Below, in pieces: positions 50,634 to 59,021 of a stretch of 64,000 nucleotides of DNA; position 1 is the stretch's first letter; the number at the start of each line of letters is the position of its first letter. A program made the position numbers and the translations under genes. Under the pieces are notes generated by a model. It searched no databases. It worked only from the letters and a program-made list of their open reading frames with translations, and was not told the DNA's origin. Origin of the DNA: Rhodospirillum sp047263945 (GTDB lineage Bacteria; Pseudomonadota; Alphaproteobacteria; Rhodospirillales; Rhodospirillaceae); contig NZ_JBLAVB010000009.1 in NCBI RefSeq assembly GCF_047263945.1, positions 62,001 through 126,000 of the forward strand. The letters are read 5' to 3'.

Positions 50634-50957
50634 ATGCCCAAGGTGACTTATATCGAATTCGACGGCGCCGAACATGTCGTGGACCTGCCCGAGGGGTGGA
50701 CCCTGATGCAGGGCGCCACGCTCAATGGCGTTGATGGGATCGAAGGGGAGTGCGGCGGCTCCTGCGGTTGCGCCACCTGCCATGTCTATGTGGACGACGC
50801 TTTCCTCGACAAGCTGGACCCGCCCTCGGAGACCGAGGAAGAAATGTTGGATTGCACTGTTTCCCCACGGGAAGCCAACAGCCGCCTCGGCTGCCAAATC
50901 AAAGCCACCGCCGCCCTGGACGGCCTGATCCTGCGCCTGCCCGAGGCCCAAAGCTGA
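50634..50957 (+). CDS. [2Fe-2S] ferredoxin (adrenodoxin/putidaredoxin type)
   Basis: Electron carrier between the reductase and the P450. 107 residues. The cluster is held by ECGGSCGCATCHVYV (Cys-x5-Cys-x2-Cys) plus a later Cys in RLGCQI. The acidic SETEEEMLDC helix that binds P450 partners is present. GGAGG lies six bases before the ATG. The stop overlaps the reductase start (TGATG). Length and cluster spacing are standard. Confidence 0.95.
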   Translation: MPKVTYIEFDGAEHVVDLPEGWTLMQGATLNGVDGIEGECGGSCGCATCHVYVDDAFLDKLDPPSETEEEMLDCTVSPREANSRLGCQIKATAALDGLILRLPEAQS

Positions 50958-52192
50958 TGCCCGCCCTCACCGAAGATCCCGGTGTTGTTATCGTCGGTGC
51001 GGGACAGGCGGGTTATCAGGTGGCCGAAGCCCTCCGCCAAGACGGCTATGAGGGCGCCATCACCCTGGTCGGCGACGAGCCGGAAGTGCCCTACCAGCGT
51101 CCTCCCCTCTCCAAGGCCTATTTACTTGGGGAAACGGATCGCCTCCGCCTGAAATTCCGGACAGAGGAGTATTACGCCGAACACGCCATCGTCACCCACC
51201 TCCACGTTTCGGCGGTCTCCATCGACCGGGCGGCGCGGACGGTGACGCTCTCGGACGGCACCGTCAAACCCTATGGCGCCCTGGTCCTGGCCACCGGCGC
51301 CCGGGCCCGCCCCCTACCCGTTCCCGGTGCCGATTTGGCAGGCGTCCATATGCTCCGCACCCTCGAGGACATAGACCGGATTCAGGCCGACATGGCCCAA
51401 ACCGAAGATACCGTGGTGATCGGCGCCGGCTTCATCGGCCTGGAGTTTGCCGCCGTGGCCCGCAAGCTCGGCAAGGCCGTTACCGTCGTCGAGGCCGCCC
51501 CCCGGGTCATGGGCCGCGTGGTTTCGCCCACCCTCTCGGCCTATTTCACCCAGGTTCATGAAGCCCACGGAGCCACGGTTCTTTGTGGTGCCCAGGTCTC
51601 GGCCCTGACCGGAGAGGGCGGTCGTGTCACCGGCGTAACCCTGGCCGATGGACGGAGCATTCCTGCCGGGCTGGTGGTCGTCGGCATCGGTGTGATCCCC
51701 AACGAAGACTTGGCCAAGGCCGCCGGATTGTCCTGCGACAATGGTATCATCGTGGACATCCAAGGGCGGACGGAAGATCCATTCATCTATGCCGCCGGAG
51801 ATGTGGCCCTGCACGAACACCCCTTTGCGGGGAAGAAGCTGCGGTTGGAATCCGTGCAGAACGCCGCAGACCAAGGGCGAAGCGTGGCCGCAGCCATCGC
51901 CGGAATAGACCGCCCCCATGACGCCGTCCCCTGGTTCTGGAGTGACCAGTACGACATCAAACTCCAGATGGCAGGCTTGCGAGAAGAGGGAGACCAAGAG
52001 GTCCTCCGTGGCGACATGGAAAGTGGCAAGTTCTCGCTCTTCCACTTCCGCGACGGGGTGTTAAAGGCTGTGGATTCCGTGAATAAGGCTGCAGATCACA
52101 TCATGGCTCGGAAACTCCTGGCGAGTGGCCTCTCTCCCACGGTGGAACAGGCCGGAGATGCCGGGTTCAAGCTGAAGGATCTGTTGGGGTAG
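50957..52192 (+). CDS. NAD(P)H-dependent ferredoxin reductase
   Basis: An FAD flavoprotein of 411 residues, of the putidaredoxin-reductase type, that reduces the ferredoxin encoded just before it. Dinucleotide-binding motifs are VVIVGAGQAGYQVAEAL (FAD) and TVVIGAGFIGLEFAAVA (NADH). It also has ATGARARPLP, IYAAGDVALH and VPWFWSDQYDIKLQMAG, all typical. It is translationally coupled to the ferredoxin. With the P450 it completes a class I monooxygenase system. Confidence 0.95.
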   Translation: MPALTEDPGVVIVGAGQAGYQVAEALRQDGYEGAITLVGDEPEVPYQRPPLSKAYLLGETDRLRLKFRTEEYYAEHAIVTHLHVSAVSIDRAARTVTLSDGTVKPYGALVLATGARARPLPVPGADLAGVHMLRTLEDIDRIQADMAQTEDTVVIGAGFIGLEFAAVARKLGKAVTVVEAAPRVMGRVVSPTLSAYFTQVHEAHGATVLCGAQVSALTGEGGRVTGVTLADGRSIPAGLVVVGIGVIPNEDLAKAAGLSCDNGIIVDIQGRTEDPFIYAAGDVALHEHPFAGKKLRLESVQNAADQGRSVAAAIAGIDRPHDAVPWFWSDQYDIKLQMAGLREEGDQEVLRGDMESGKFSLFHFRDGVLKAVDSVNKAADHIMARKLLASGLSPTVEQAGDAGFKLKDLLG

Positions 52193-52199
52193 GTGTCGC

Positions 52200-52287
52200 G
52201 GCACTTCGGGGGCCACCGCCCCCGATCCCCCGTTTGATGGAAGGCAAAGCCCCGTGACTGGAAAACACCCCCTGTCGTCTACTCTGG
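52200..52287. repeat. Dispersed GC-rich repeat, partial copy G
   Basis: Carries GGGGGC-cacc-GCCCCC and the left terminal part: AAAGCCCCGTGACTGGAAAAC followed by CACCCCCTGTCGTCTACT, which matches the end of the complete copy at 62011 (CCCCCCTGTCGTATAC). It follows the reductase stop by 8 bp. Confidence 0.65.
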
Positions 52288-52357
52288 CAATCAACGGCCT
52301 CTATATTTCAAGTATTTGATCTCAATAGTAAGGACAGGAGGACCGATGATTCGGTCT

Positions 52358-53101
52358 TCATCGTCCCTTTAACACCACATCCCGCCGCTGGTCCCGCGCA
52401 ATATGGCTGCGGATCTGGTGGACGATCTGGTCAGCGTGGGCTGTCGCCAATTGGTCACAGCGCTCCACGTCCCGGACCGCGATGGCAATGATCATCTCGT
52501 CGTGTTCTTCCACATAGGCACCGGGGAGGCGGTCGTCGAAGGACGCGTAATATAGACGCAAAATCCGCCGCCCCTCATCCAGCAGACGAAGGAAAAGCGC
52601 AGTATAATAGGAGTTGCGACCTGCCTCGGCGATGGCAGCATGCAGGTCTCGGTTGGTGGAAATCATCGCCAGGGCATCCCGGGCTTCGGCTGCCGCACGG
52701 AAGGACTCCTGGTGGGCGCGGATGCCATCCAGGTCCTCGGGAAGGTGGAACTCCGCAGCCAGACGGGTCGTCATCCGGTACATCAGAGTCAGCGCGTCGA
52801 AGAAGGCCGGAAGGTTCAGGAAATCGATAGGAGCGACAATGGCTGACCTGTTGGCAATGGTCTGAACCAGGCCATCGGCGGCAAGCCAGACCAGCGCCTC
52901 CCGCACTGGCGTGCGAGACAGGCCGAAGCGTTCGGAAAGATGGCTCTCATCCAGCGGGCTCCCCGGATCCAACTCCAGGTTCAAGATTTCGGCGCGGAGC
53001 ACATCATGGACCCGCCGTGCGCCACCCCGTCCCCCCCGATCTGACGCAACAGGGGCCGAAACCGTCTTGCCTTGATCTCTCGCTTCGAACCGCCCTGCCA
53101 T
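52358..53101 (-). CDS. GntR family regulator, FCD (FadR) subfamily
   Basis: 247 residues. The N-terminal winged HTH (about 25-90) reads LNLELDPGSPLDESHLSERF and RTPVREALVWLAADGLVQ. The C-terminal FCD all-helical domain (about 100-225) keeps metal-type residues such as HAAIAEAGRNSYY and EEHDEMIIAIAVRD. It is convergent with the P450 operon and transcribed in the same direction as the deoxyribose operon, but after a 230-bp gap with two repeats. Its target cannot be assigned. Confidence 0.9.
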   Translation of the reverse strand: MAGRFEARDQGKTVSAPVASDRGGRGGARRVHDVLRAEILNLELDPGSPLDESHLSERFGLSRTPVREALVWLAADGLVQTIANRSAIVAPIDFLNLPAFFDALTLMYRMTTRLAAEFHLPEDLDGIRAHQESFRAAAEARDALAMISTNRDLHAAIAEAGRNSYYTALFLRLLDEGRRILRLYYASFDDRLPGAYVEEHDEMIIAIAVRDVERCDQLATAHADQIVHQIRSHIARDQRRDVVLKGR

Positions 53102-53117
53102 TGCTCTTCCATAGGTC

Positions 53118-53166
53118 TAGAGTGAAACTGGATCAGCTTGAGTCAAGCTGATCCAGTTTCACTCTT
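53118..53166. repeat. TAGAGTG palindromic repeat, copy 3 (perfect palindrome)
   Basis: AGAGTGAAACTGGATCAGC continuing through TTGAGTCAA to its exact inverse: 23-bp arms around a single central base, with no mismatch seen. Only the left half of the 124-bp copy at 20100 is present. It lies between the GntR start and the next repeat. Confidence 0.9.
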
Positions 53167-53212
53167 ATACACCGTTTCCTCGAAAATTCGGAAACTGTGC
53201 TGCGCAGTTTCT

Positions 53213-53308
53213 GGGCTCTGCCCAGACCCGCAAAGGTCGCGGACCCTTTGATCCCAAATGGGCTTGGGCATCGCCCAAGAAGGACGAGACACTGTCGCGT
53301 ATCGTGTT
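53213..53308. repeat. Dispersed GC-rich repeat, variant copy H
   Basis: CTGGGCTCTGCCCAG, the CCCGCAAAGG...GGACCCTTTG segment as in the copy at 24391, then AAATGGGCTTGGGCATCGCCCAA and the terminal ACACTGTCGCGTATCGTG. The terminal sequence matches the end of the copy at 62011. Confidence 0.7.
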
Positions 53309-53338
53309 TCACTCTCACCCACGGCACCCCAACAGTAG

Positions 53339-54286
53339 TCATGCCGAGGGCGACGCCTCCAATCCTGCCAAAAAGGCCTGAAAGTCTTCCGCGCTGGCAT
53401 AGGATTTTTGGGTTCCCGGCCGGGTGATGCTGTCTGCAGCATAGCGGACCGCCTTGTGAAGCGCCCCGCCCATGTCTCCGCTCTCCACGTAATAGCGGGC
53501 AAAGCTGCCGATAAAGGCATCTCCGGCACCGGTGGTATCCACGGGTTTGACGGCAATCGCCTCGATCCGCCGGGTCTCCGCGCCCGCGCTGACCAGAAGC
53601 GCCCCTCGGCCGCCCAGGGTCACGATCACTGTGCGGATACCCTTCTCAACCAAATGACGCGCCGCCTTTTCCGCATCCTCCTCGTTGGTCACCGGCATTC
53701 CCGAAATGGTCGCCAGTTCCGTTTGGTTCGGCACAAGGAAGGTCAGAGTTTCGATCCGAGAGGCATCAAGCTCCGCCGGAGCTGGAGCGGGATTCAACAG
53801 CGTCTCGATCCCATGGCGAGCCCCCAGAGCCACCGTATGGTAGATGGTCTCCAAGGGGACCTCGAGCTGCATGACGATGAGGGCGCAGTCCTTCAAGGCT
53901 TCCTCCGCCCGGTCGATGTCGGCGGGGGACAGGTGGGCATTGGCCCCTTTGATGATCAGAATGCAGTTCTCGCCCGAGGGCTCGACAAAAATGGGCGCCA
54001 CGCCGCTGGATGTGCCGGGAACCCGCTCGACAAAGCGGGTGTCGATGCCCGATGTCTCGAGATTGCGGATGGTGTTGTCGGCGAATATGTCGTCGCCGAC
54101 CTTGGTGATCATCATCACCTCTGCCCCCAGGCGCGCCGCAGCGATGGCCTGGTTCGCGCCCTTGCCGCCACAGCCCATCTCGAAGCGCGGGGCCTCGATG
54201 GTTTCGCCCGGGGCGGGCATGCGGTCCGTATAGGTGATCAGGTCGACCATGTTGCTGCCGACCACGGCGATTTTCTTTCCGGCCAT
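53339..54286 (-). CDS. Ribokinase/deoxyribokinase (PfkB family)
   Basis: Phosphorylates a pentose, probably deoxyribose or ribose, in the cytoplasm. 315 residues with MGCGGKGANQAIAAARLGAE (substrate and family signature 1) and PVDTTGAGDAFIGSFARYY (signature 2, with the catalytic Asp and anion hole). It is the last gene of an operon that also encodes deoC. Because DeoC acts on deoxyribose 5-phosphate, a deoxyribokinase role fits better than ribokinase, but the sequence alone does not decide. It is 13 bp after the DUF4432 gene. Confidence 0.92.
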   Translation of the reverse strand: MAGKKIAVVGSNMVDLITYTDRMPAPGETIEAPRFEMGCGGKGANQAIAAARLGAEVMMITKVGDDIFADNTIRNLETSGIDTRFVERVPGTSSGVAPIFVEPSGENCILIIKGANAHLSPADIDRAEEALKDCALIVMQLEVPLETIYHTVALGARHGIETLLNPAPAPAELDASRIETLTFLVPNQTELATISGMPVTNEEDAEKAARHLVEKGIRTVIVTLGGRGALLVSAGAETRRIEAIAVKPVDTTGAGDAFIGSFARYYVESGDMGGALHKAVRYAADSITRPGTQKSYASAEDFQAFLAGLEASPSA

Positions 54287-54299
54287 GACGACCTCTCCC

Positions 54300-55415
54300 T
54301 TATTTCATTGCTTCAATGGCGCAGTCTGCAGCCATGGCTTGAATGGTGCATTCCGCAGCCTTGGTTTCGGTCGCAGTCAAATAGCCCAAGCGTACGGAAA
54401 AGCGCCGACTTTCGCCGCCCGGCAAGGTCTGAACATTGCCCTTGGCCCGTTCCGCCGCATGCCCTTCGGGCTCGCAGGTGGCAGGCAAGCAGAAGGCGCA
54501 GACCTTTTGGTCGCTGTTCACCAGTACCCACCGCACGGTCTTGGGCAAGCTCGCAGGATCATAGGCGATGTGGAAGGCATCGCCCTCGGGCCGCTTGTAC
54601 ATCTGCGCCGTCCGGCCATCGGGGCCCGTCCCGGCGCCCCGGACATAAAAGACCTGTTCCGGATCGTAACGCTCCGGCTCGTCGGTCACCTCCATGACCG
54701 AGGGATCCTTGGCCAGGGCTTCGAGCAGACCGTCATAGGCGGGGCTGCGCGGCACATGGGCGGGCACTTTGGTGCGGACCACCGTCGTGTCCGGCGTGAA
54801 GGCCACGGGTTGGATGATCCGCCCCCCTTCGACGAAGGCGAAGTTCACATGGCACATGTACATCAGGTCCATGGGCGCGCCGGACAGGTTCTCCACGGAC
54901 ATCTCCATGTCGAACAGGGCGCTGTCGGGGCGGAGCACCACCTTGGGCCGGGCCGCGTAATGGGCGCCGAAACCCATGACATATTCCCGTAAACCGATGG
55001 CGGCGAGGAAGGGACCCTCGGCGTCCACGCCCACCTCCAGCCCGGCGGCATCCATCGGGGCGCAGGGCATCTCGCCGTGGAGGGGGTGCGCATCTTCCGG
55101 ACCCGGGCAACCATTGGCGAGCAAGCCCGAGTGGAAGGCAAAACAGCCATAGGTGCCGACGATCTCCTGGGCCGGACGGGGCATGTCGAACATGTTCGAC
55201 ATGGTCAGGTCGACGCCATCGAAGACCGCATCCCAGATCATCTGGCCGTAAAACGGCAGAACCACCAGATGGCCCCGGCTGTTGGTAAGCCGCAGGGCCT
55301 CGATCCCGCTATCATAGCGGAACAGGCTGGCGGACATGCCATGGGCTTCGACGAGGACGCGCTCGGCCTCTCCAAAGAAGGATCGGCGGAGCTGAATGGC
55401 CGTGGTCACGGACAT
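54300..55415 (-). CDS. DUF4432 aldose-epimerase-like protein
   Basis: About 371 residues with a galactose-mutarotase-like beta-sandwich (DUF4432). Visible segments are RLTNSRGHLVVLPFYGQMIW, YGCFAFHSGLLANGCPG, HPLHGEMPCAPMDAAG (His of the active region), YMCHVNFAFVEGG and SDQKVCAFCLPATCEPEGH. The ATG at 55415 has GGAGGA upstream, fixing the start. It lies between the permease and kinase genes. In this context it probably interconverts anomers of the imported sugar, as proposed for DeoX of the Salmonella deoxyribose operon. Confidence 0.85.
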   Translation of the reverse strand: MSVTTAIQLRRSFFGEAERVLVEAHGMSASLFRYDSGIEALRLTNSRGHLVVLPFYGQMIWDAVFDGVDLTMSNMFDMPRPAQEIVGTYGCFAFHSGLLANGCPGPEDAHPLHGEMPCAPMDAAGLEVGVDAEGPFLAAIGLREYVMGFGAHYAARPKVVLRPDSALFDMEMSVENLSGAPMDLMYMCHVNFAFVEGGRIIQPVAFTPDTTVVRTKVPAHVPRSPAYDGLLEALAKDPSVMEVTDEPERYDPEQVFYVRGAGTGPDGRTAQMYKRPEGDAFHIAYDPASLPKTVRWVLVNSDQKVCAFCLPATCEPEGHAAERAKGNVQTLPGGESRRFSVRLGYLTATETKAAECTIQAMAADCAIEAMK

Positions 55416-55434
55416 GATTTCCTCCATACCGCGC

Positions 55435-56427
55435 TTAACGGGCGCGGTTCTTAAAGGCGTTGATGGCAATCACGAGCAGCAGGAAGGCCCCCCAAATGAA
55501 GTCGATCAAGTGGTTGGAGAACCGCAGGATCTGGAAGCCGCTGGACAGCAGCATCAAGGCGATCACAGCGATGGACACCCCCAGCACCCGACCCTTGCCG
55601 CCCGCCGGATTGGTCCCGCCCAGCACGGCGATCAGCACCGCCTGCAACAGGTAGGAGGTTCCATAATCGGACTTGGCCGCGTTGGTCCGCCCCGAAAGCA
55701 TGATGCCCGCGATGGAGGCCAGCACCCCCGTCATCATGTAGCTGTAGAAGATCATCCGTTCCCGCTTCAACCCGGCGAAAAGGGCCGCCTTGGGGTTGGT
55801 CCCGATGAGCATCAGGTTCACACCCAACGGCGTCCGGACCAGGATGAAGGACACGGCGACAGCGATCAGCACGAACAGAACGAAGGGGGTCGCCAAGCCC
55901 AACAGCTTACCATTGCCCACCCAGGACCATAGGTCGGGAAAGCCGACGATCGCCGGGCCACCGGTGAGGACGATGGCCAGACCGGTGAAGACCTGTCCCG
56001 TGCCCAAAGTTGCGAGAATAGGGGTAATCTTCACCTTGGTGATCAGCAACCCGTTCAGGGCACCGGCCACCATGCCCGTTCCCAGGGCCACCACACCGCC
56101 CAGCAGGACCACGGCCAAGCCCGTGTCGGCCACGCCGGTCTCGTCGGCCAACTTCTTGAACAGGATCCCCGCAAGGATTCCCGACAGATTGGCAATGCCC
56201 ACCACCGACAGGTCAATACCTCCGGTCAGCATGGCAATCATCATGGCGATCGACAGCAGACCCAGTTCGGGAAAGATGTAGGTGATGGATTCAAAGTTAT
56301 AGTAGCGCAGGAACTTGTCCGGGCTCAGCGCCGTCATGATGACGAAGATCAGGACCGTCATCACGATCAACTGGACGATATTGTTGTCCCGGTTAAGAAC
56401 GGCGCGGAAATCCAGTTTTTTGGTCAT
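55435..56427 (-). CDS. Sugar ABC transporter permease, second subunit
   Basis: 330 residues, inner membrane, of the RbsC/BPD_transp_2 family, with eight to ten hydrophobic helices. Typical segments are ALSPDKFLRYYNFESI, MIAMLTGGIDLSVVGIANLS and LQAVLIAVLGGTNPAGGKGR, the permease EAA-like region. It overlaps the first permease gene by 4 bp (ATGA). Two different permeases imply a heterodimeric channel, as in autoinducer-2 and rhamnose importers. Confidence 0.92.
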   Translation of the reverse strand: MTKKLDFRAVLNRDNNIVQLIVMTVLIFVIMTALSPDKFLRYYNFESITYIFPELGLLSIAMMIAMLTGGIDLSVVGIANLSGILAGILFKKLADETGVADTGLAVVLLGGVVALGTGMVAGALNGLLITKVKITPILATLGTGQVFTGLAIVLTGGPAIVGFPDLWSWVGNGKLLGLATPFVLFVLIAVAVSFILVRTPLGVNLMLIGTNPKAALFAGLKRERMIFYSYMMTGVLASIAGIMLSGRTNAAKSDYGTSYLLQAVLIAVLGGTNPAGGKGRVLGVSIAVIALMLLSSGFQILRFSNHLIDFIWGAFLLLVIAINAFKNRAR

Positions 56428-57422
56428 GTCCGGTCTCCCCGAGCCTTCCGCTTCTGATCCCGCCAGGCGGTCACGGCGGTGGCGATGACGATGATCACGC
56501 CCACCACGACCCGCTGCCAGGTGGTGTCGATTTTCATGATGATCAGGCTGTTCTTGACCATGACCAGCATGAACACGCCCAACATGGTCCCCAGGACCGT
56601 CCCCCGTCCGCCGAAGATGGAGGCGCCGCCCAGAACCACTGCGGCGATGACATCCAGTTCCAGACCGACGAAGTCGCGGGGGTTGGCCAGCCAGATCATG
56701 CCGCTATGGAGCAGACCAGCGAAGCCAGCCAGTGCCCCGGCAAAGCAATAGATGAAGAAGATCACCTTGCGCAGGTCGAAACCGGCCCGGCTCGCCGCCT
56801 CCTGATCTCCGCCCATGGCGTAAACCCCGCGGCCGATCATGGTGTAGCGCAGGATCAGGTGCACCAGGATCGCCAATCCGAAATAGATCAAGACCATGGC
56901 GGTCAGGCCATAGGTGGTGCCATCGGCCTTGGTCATGGAAATGACATCGGCCTTGGCGAACTCGATCAGCACATCGGGCATTTTGTTGATGTTGATCACG
57001 CTGGTGCCGACGACGCCCAGCAGGAACCCCCGCACCATGCTCCCCGTGCCCAGGGTCACGATCAGCGGAATCATGCGGAATTTATAGACGAAGAAGGCAT
57101 TCAGGCAGCCGAACAGGGCGCCCATGGTCGCCGCCGTCATGAACGGCAGGGCCACCCCGTCGTATCCGGTCCATAGCATGCCCTTCACGGTCAGGTACAT
57201 GGCCGCCACGGCGAAGGCGGGAAAGGACACGTCGATACCGCCTGAAATCATGATCATCAGGACGCCCAGCGCCATAATGCCGATGATCACATTGCTGCGA
57301 AGCAGGCTGAACAGGTTATCCGGTTGCCAAAAGGCCGGATTGACCAGACCAATCCCGATCATGGCGAGCAAGAGAATACCCGCGATGACCACCTCCGATC
57401 TCCGAAGCCAAGCCATGGTCAT
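56424..57422 (-). CDS. Sugar ABC transporter permease, first subunit
   Basis: 332 residues, an RbsC-type inner-membrane permease. Segments include NPAFWQPDNLFSLLRSNVI, LMIMISGGIDVSFPAFAVAA and LDVIAAVVLGGASIFGGRG. It starts 6 bp after the ATPase gene and overlaps the second permease by 4 bp, so all three are one transcript. Confidence 0.92.
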   Translation of the reverse strand: MTMAWLRRSEVVIAGILLLAMIGIGLVNPAFWQPDNLFSLLRSNVIIGIMALGVLMIMISGGIDVSFPAFAVAAMYLTVKGMLWTGYDGVALPFMTAATMGALFGCLNAFFVYKFRMIPLIVTLGTGSMVRGFLLGVVGTSVININKMPDVLIEFAKADVISMTKADGTTYGLTAMVLIYFGLAILVHLILRYTMIGRGVYAMGGDQEAASRAGFDLRKVIFFIYCFAGALAGFAGLLHSGMIWLANPRDFVGLELDVIAAVVLGGASIFGGRGTVLGTMLGVFMLVMVKNSLIIMKIDTTWQRVVVGVIIVIATAVTAWRDQKRKARGDRT

Positions 57423-57428
57423 CCCCCC

Positions 57429-58931
57429 TTAGGTAAAGGCCTTGAGTTTCTCGCTGACCGCCTCCTCGGAGGTGGTGGCGCAGTCGAGTCCCTCGGTCAG
57501 GCGGCCTCGGTGCATCAGCACGATACGGTTACAGTTCTGGACCAGTTCCAGGACATCATCGGAAATCATCAACACCGCCAAACCATGCTCGATGGCCAGG
57601 TCACGGATCTTATGGTGGATTTCCGCCTTAGAGCCCACATCCACGCCAACGGTCGGACCGTTGAGGATCAGCACCCGGGCGTCGGTCAACAGCCACCGCC
57701 CCAGCACAACCCGCTGTTGGTTGCCGCCGGACAGTTCCTTGACCAGCTTGGCCCCCGACGGTGTGGCAATCTGCATGGCCTCGATGGTCTCACCCACCAA
57801 ACGGTTGGCCCGGCCCTGGTCGATGGTCATCCCCGGCGCAAGGGAGTCATAGGAGGTACAGAGGATATTGCGATCGATGCCTTGAGTCAGAAACAAGCCC
57901 TCACTCAACCGGTCCTCGGGAACATAGGCGATCCCCGCTGCGATGGCCTGTTGGGTGGTATCGAGCGTCACCGCCTTGCCATCCACCCGGATCACCCCCC
58001 GATCTGCGGGGATCATGCCAAACAGGGAGAGCGCCAATTCCGTACGACCGGATCCCAGCAGGCCCGACAGCCCGACGATTTCGCCCGCCCGAATGGTCAG
58101 ATCCACATCCTCGAAGGCGTCCGAGAGCCCCAGTCCGGAGACCTCCAGCCGCGGGGCCTCCTCGGCACGGTCGCCGGGGGTCCAGAGATAGGGCTTGTTG
58201 ATGATATCAAGCCCGGTCATATGGCGGGTCAGGGAGGCTTCGTCGAAGTCGGAAACCGGTCCATCGGCCACCAGGGATCCGTTGCGCATGACAGTGATCT
58301 GTTCACTGATCTCCATCATCTCGCGCATCTTATGGCTGACGAAAAGAACGGCGATGCCCCGGGACTGGATATCCTTGACGATGCGGAACAGGGTCTCCAC
58401 TTCGCGGCGGGTCAGGGCCGTGGTCGGCTCGTCCATAATGATCAACCGCGCGTCGGACATCAGCGCCCGGGCAATGGCTACCAATTGCTTGCCCGCAGTG
58501 GGCAAAGCCCCAACCTCGGCGTCCAGATCCAAGGGCACCCCAATCCGGTCCACCGCTTCCCGGGCAATGGCGCGGGTCCGGCCCCAATTGATCAAGTGGC
58601 GCTTTTCGCGCAACTGGGTGTTCATGGCCAAATTCTCAGCCACCGTCAGGTTCCCGAAGAGCGAGAAATCCTGGTAGATCACCTGAATGCCATGGTCGAT
58701 GGAGGCGATGGGGTTGAGGTGATGAACGGCCTTGCCTTGGATCCGGATCTCGCCCGCATCGGGCTGATACACACCGGACATGACCTTGATGATCGTGGAT
58801 TTGCCAGACCCATTCTCACCGGCGAGGCAATGGATTTCGCCCGCGCGGATGGTCAGGGACATATCGTCCAGGGCGCGCACCCCAGCGAATTCCTTGCGGA
58901 TGCCCCGAAGCTCGATAAAGGCGTCTGTCAT
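57429..58931 (-). CDS. Sugar ABC transporter ATP-binding protein (RbsA type)
   Basis: 500 residues with two ATPase domains. The first has Walker A GENGSGKST and, after the Q-loop, a region that reads GALPTAGKQLVAIARALMSD in place of a classical LSGGQ, then LIIMDEPTTAL. The second has the degenerate P-loop GLLGSGRTELALS and KELSGGNQQRVVLGRWLL with LNGPTVGVDVGSK. This layout is typical of RbsA/MglA-type importers. It lies between the binding-protein and permease genes. Confidence 0.93.
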   Translation of the reverse strand: MTDAFIELRGIRKEFAGVRALDDMSLTIRAGEIHCLAGENGSGKSTIIKVMSGVYQPDAGEIRIQGKAVHHLNPIASIDHGIQVIYQDFSLFGNLTVAENLAMNTQLREKRHLINWGRTRAIAREAVDRIGVPLDLDAEVGALPTAGKQLVAIARALMSDARLIIMDEPTTALTRREVETLFRIVKDIQSRGIAVLFVSHKMREMMEISEQITVMRNGSLVADGPVSDFDEASLTRHMTGLDIINKPYLWTPGDRAEEAPRLEVSGLGLSDAFEDVDLTIRAGEIVGLSGLLGSGRTELALSLFGMIPADRGVIRVDGKAVTLDTTQQAIAAGIAYVPEDRLSEGLFLTQGIDRNILCTSYDSLAPGMTIDQGRANRLVGETIEAMQIATPSGAKLVKELSGGNQQRVVLGRWLLTDARVLILNGPTVGVDVGSKAEIHHKIRDLAIEHGLAVLMISDDVLELVQNCNRIVLMHRGRLTEGLDCATTSEEAVSEKLKAFT

Positions 58932-59021
58932 GACACGTCCGCCATGGCTGAAATGGAGGGGAAGGAGGGATGGAAAAGGGTGGCGGCGCGGCCACCACCC
59001 TTCCCTGAACCGAGACGATCT

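Noticed and set aside
52345..52368. An eight-codon frame with a strong ribosome-binding site before the GntR gene end
   Set aside because: It overlaps the end of the GntR gene on the opposite strand and ends after eight codons; no leader-peptide target follows.
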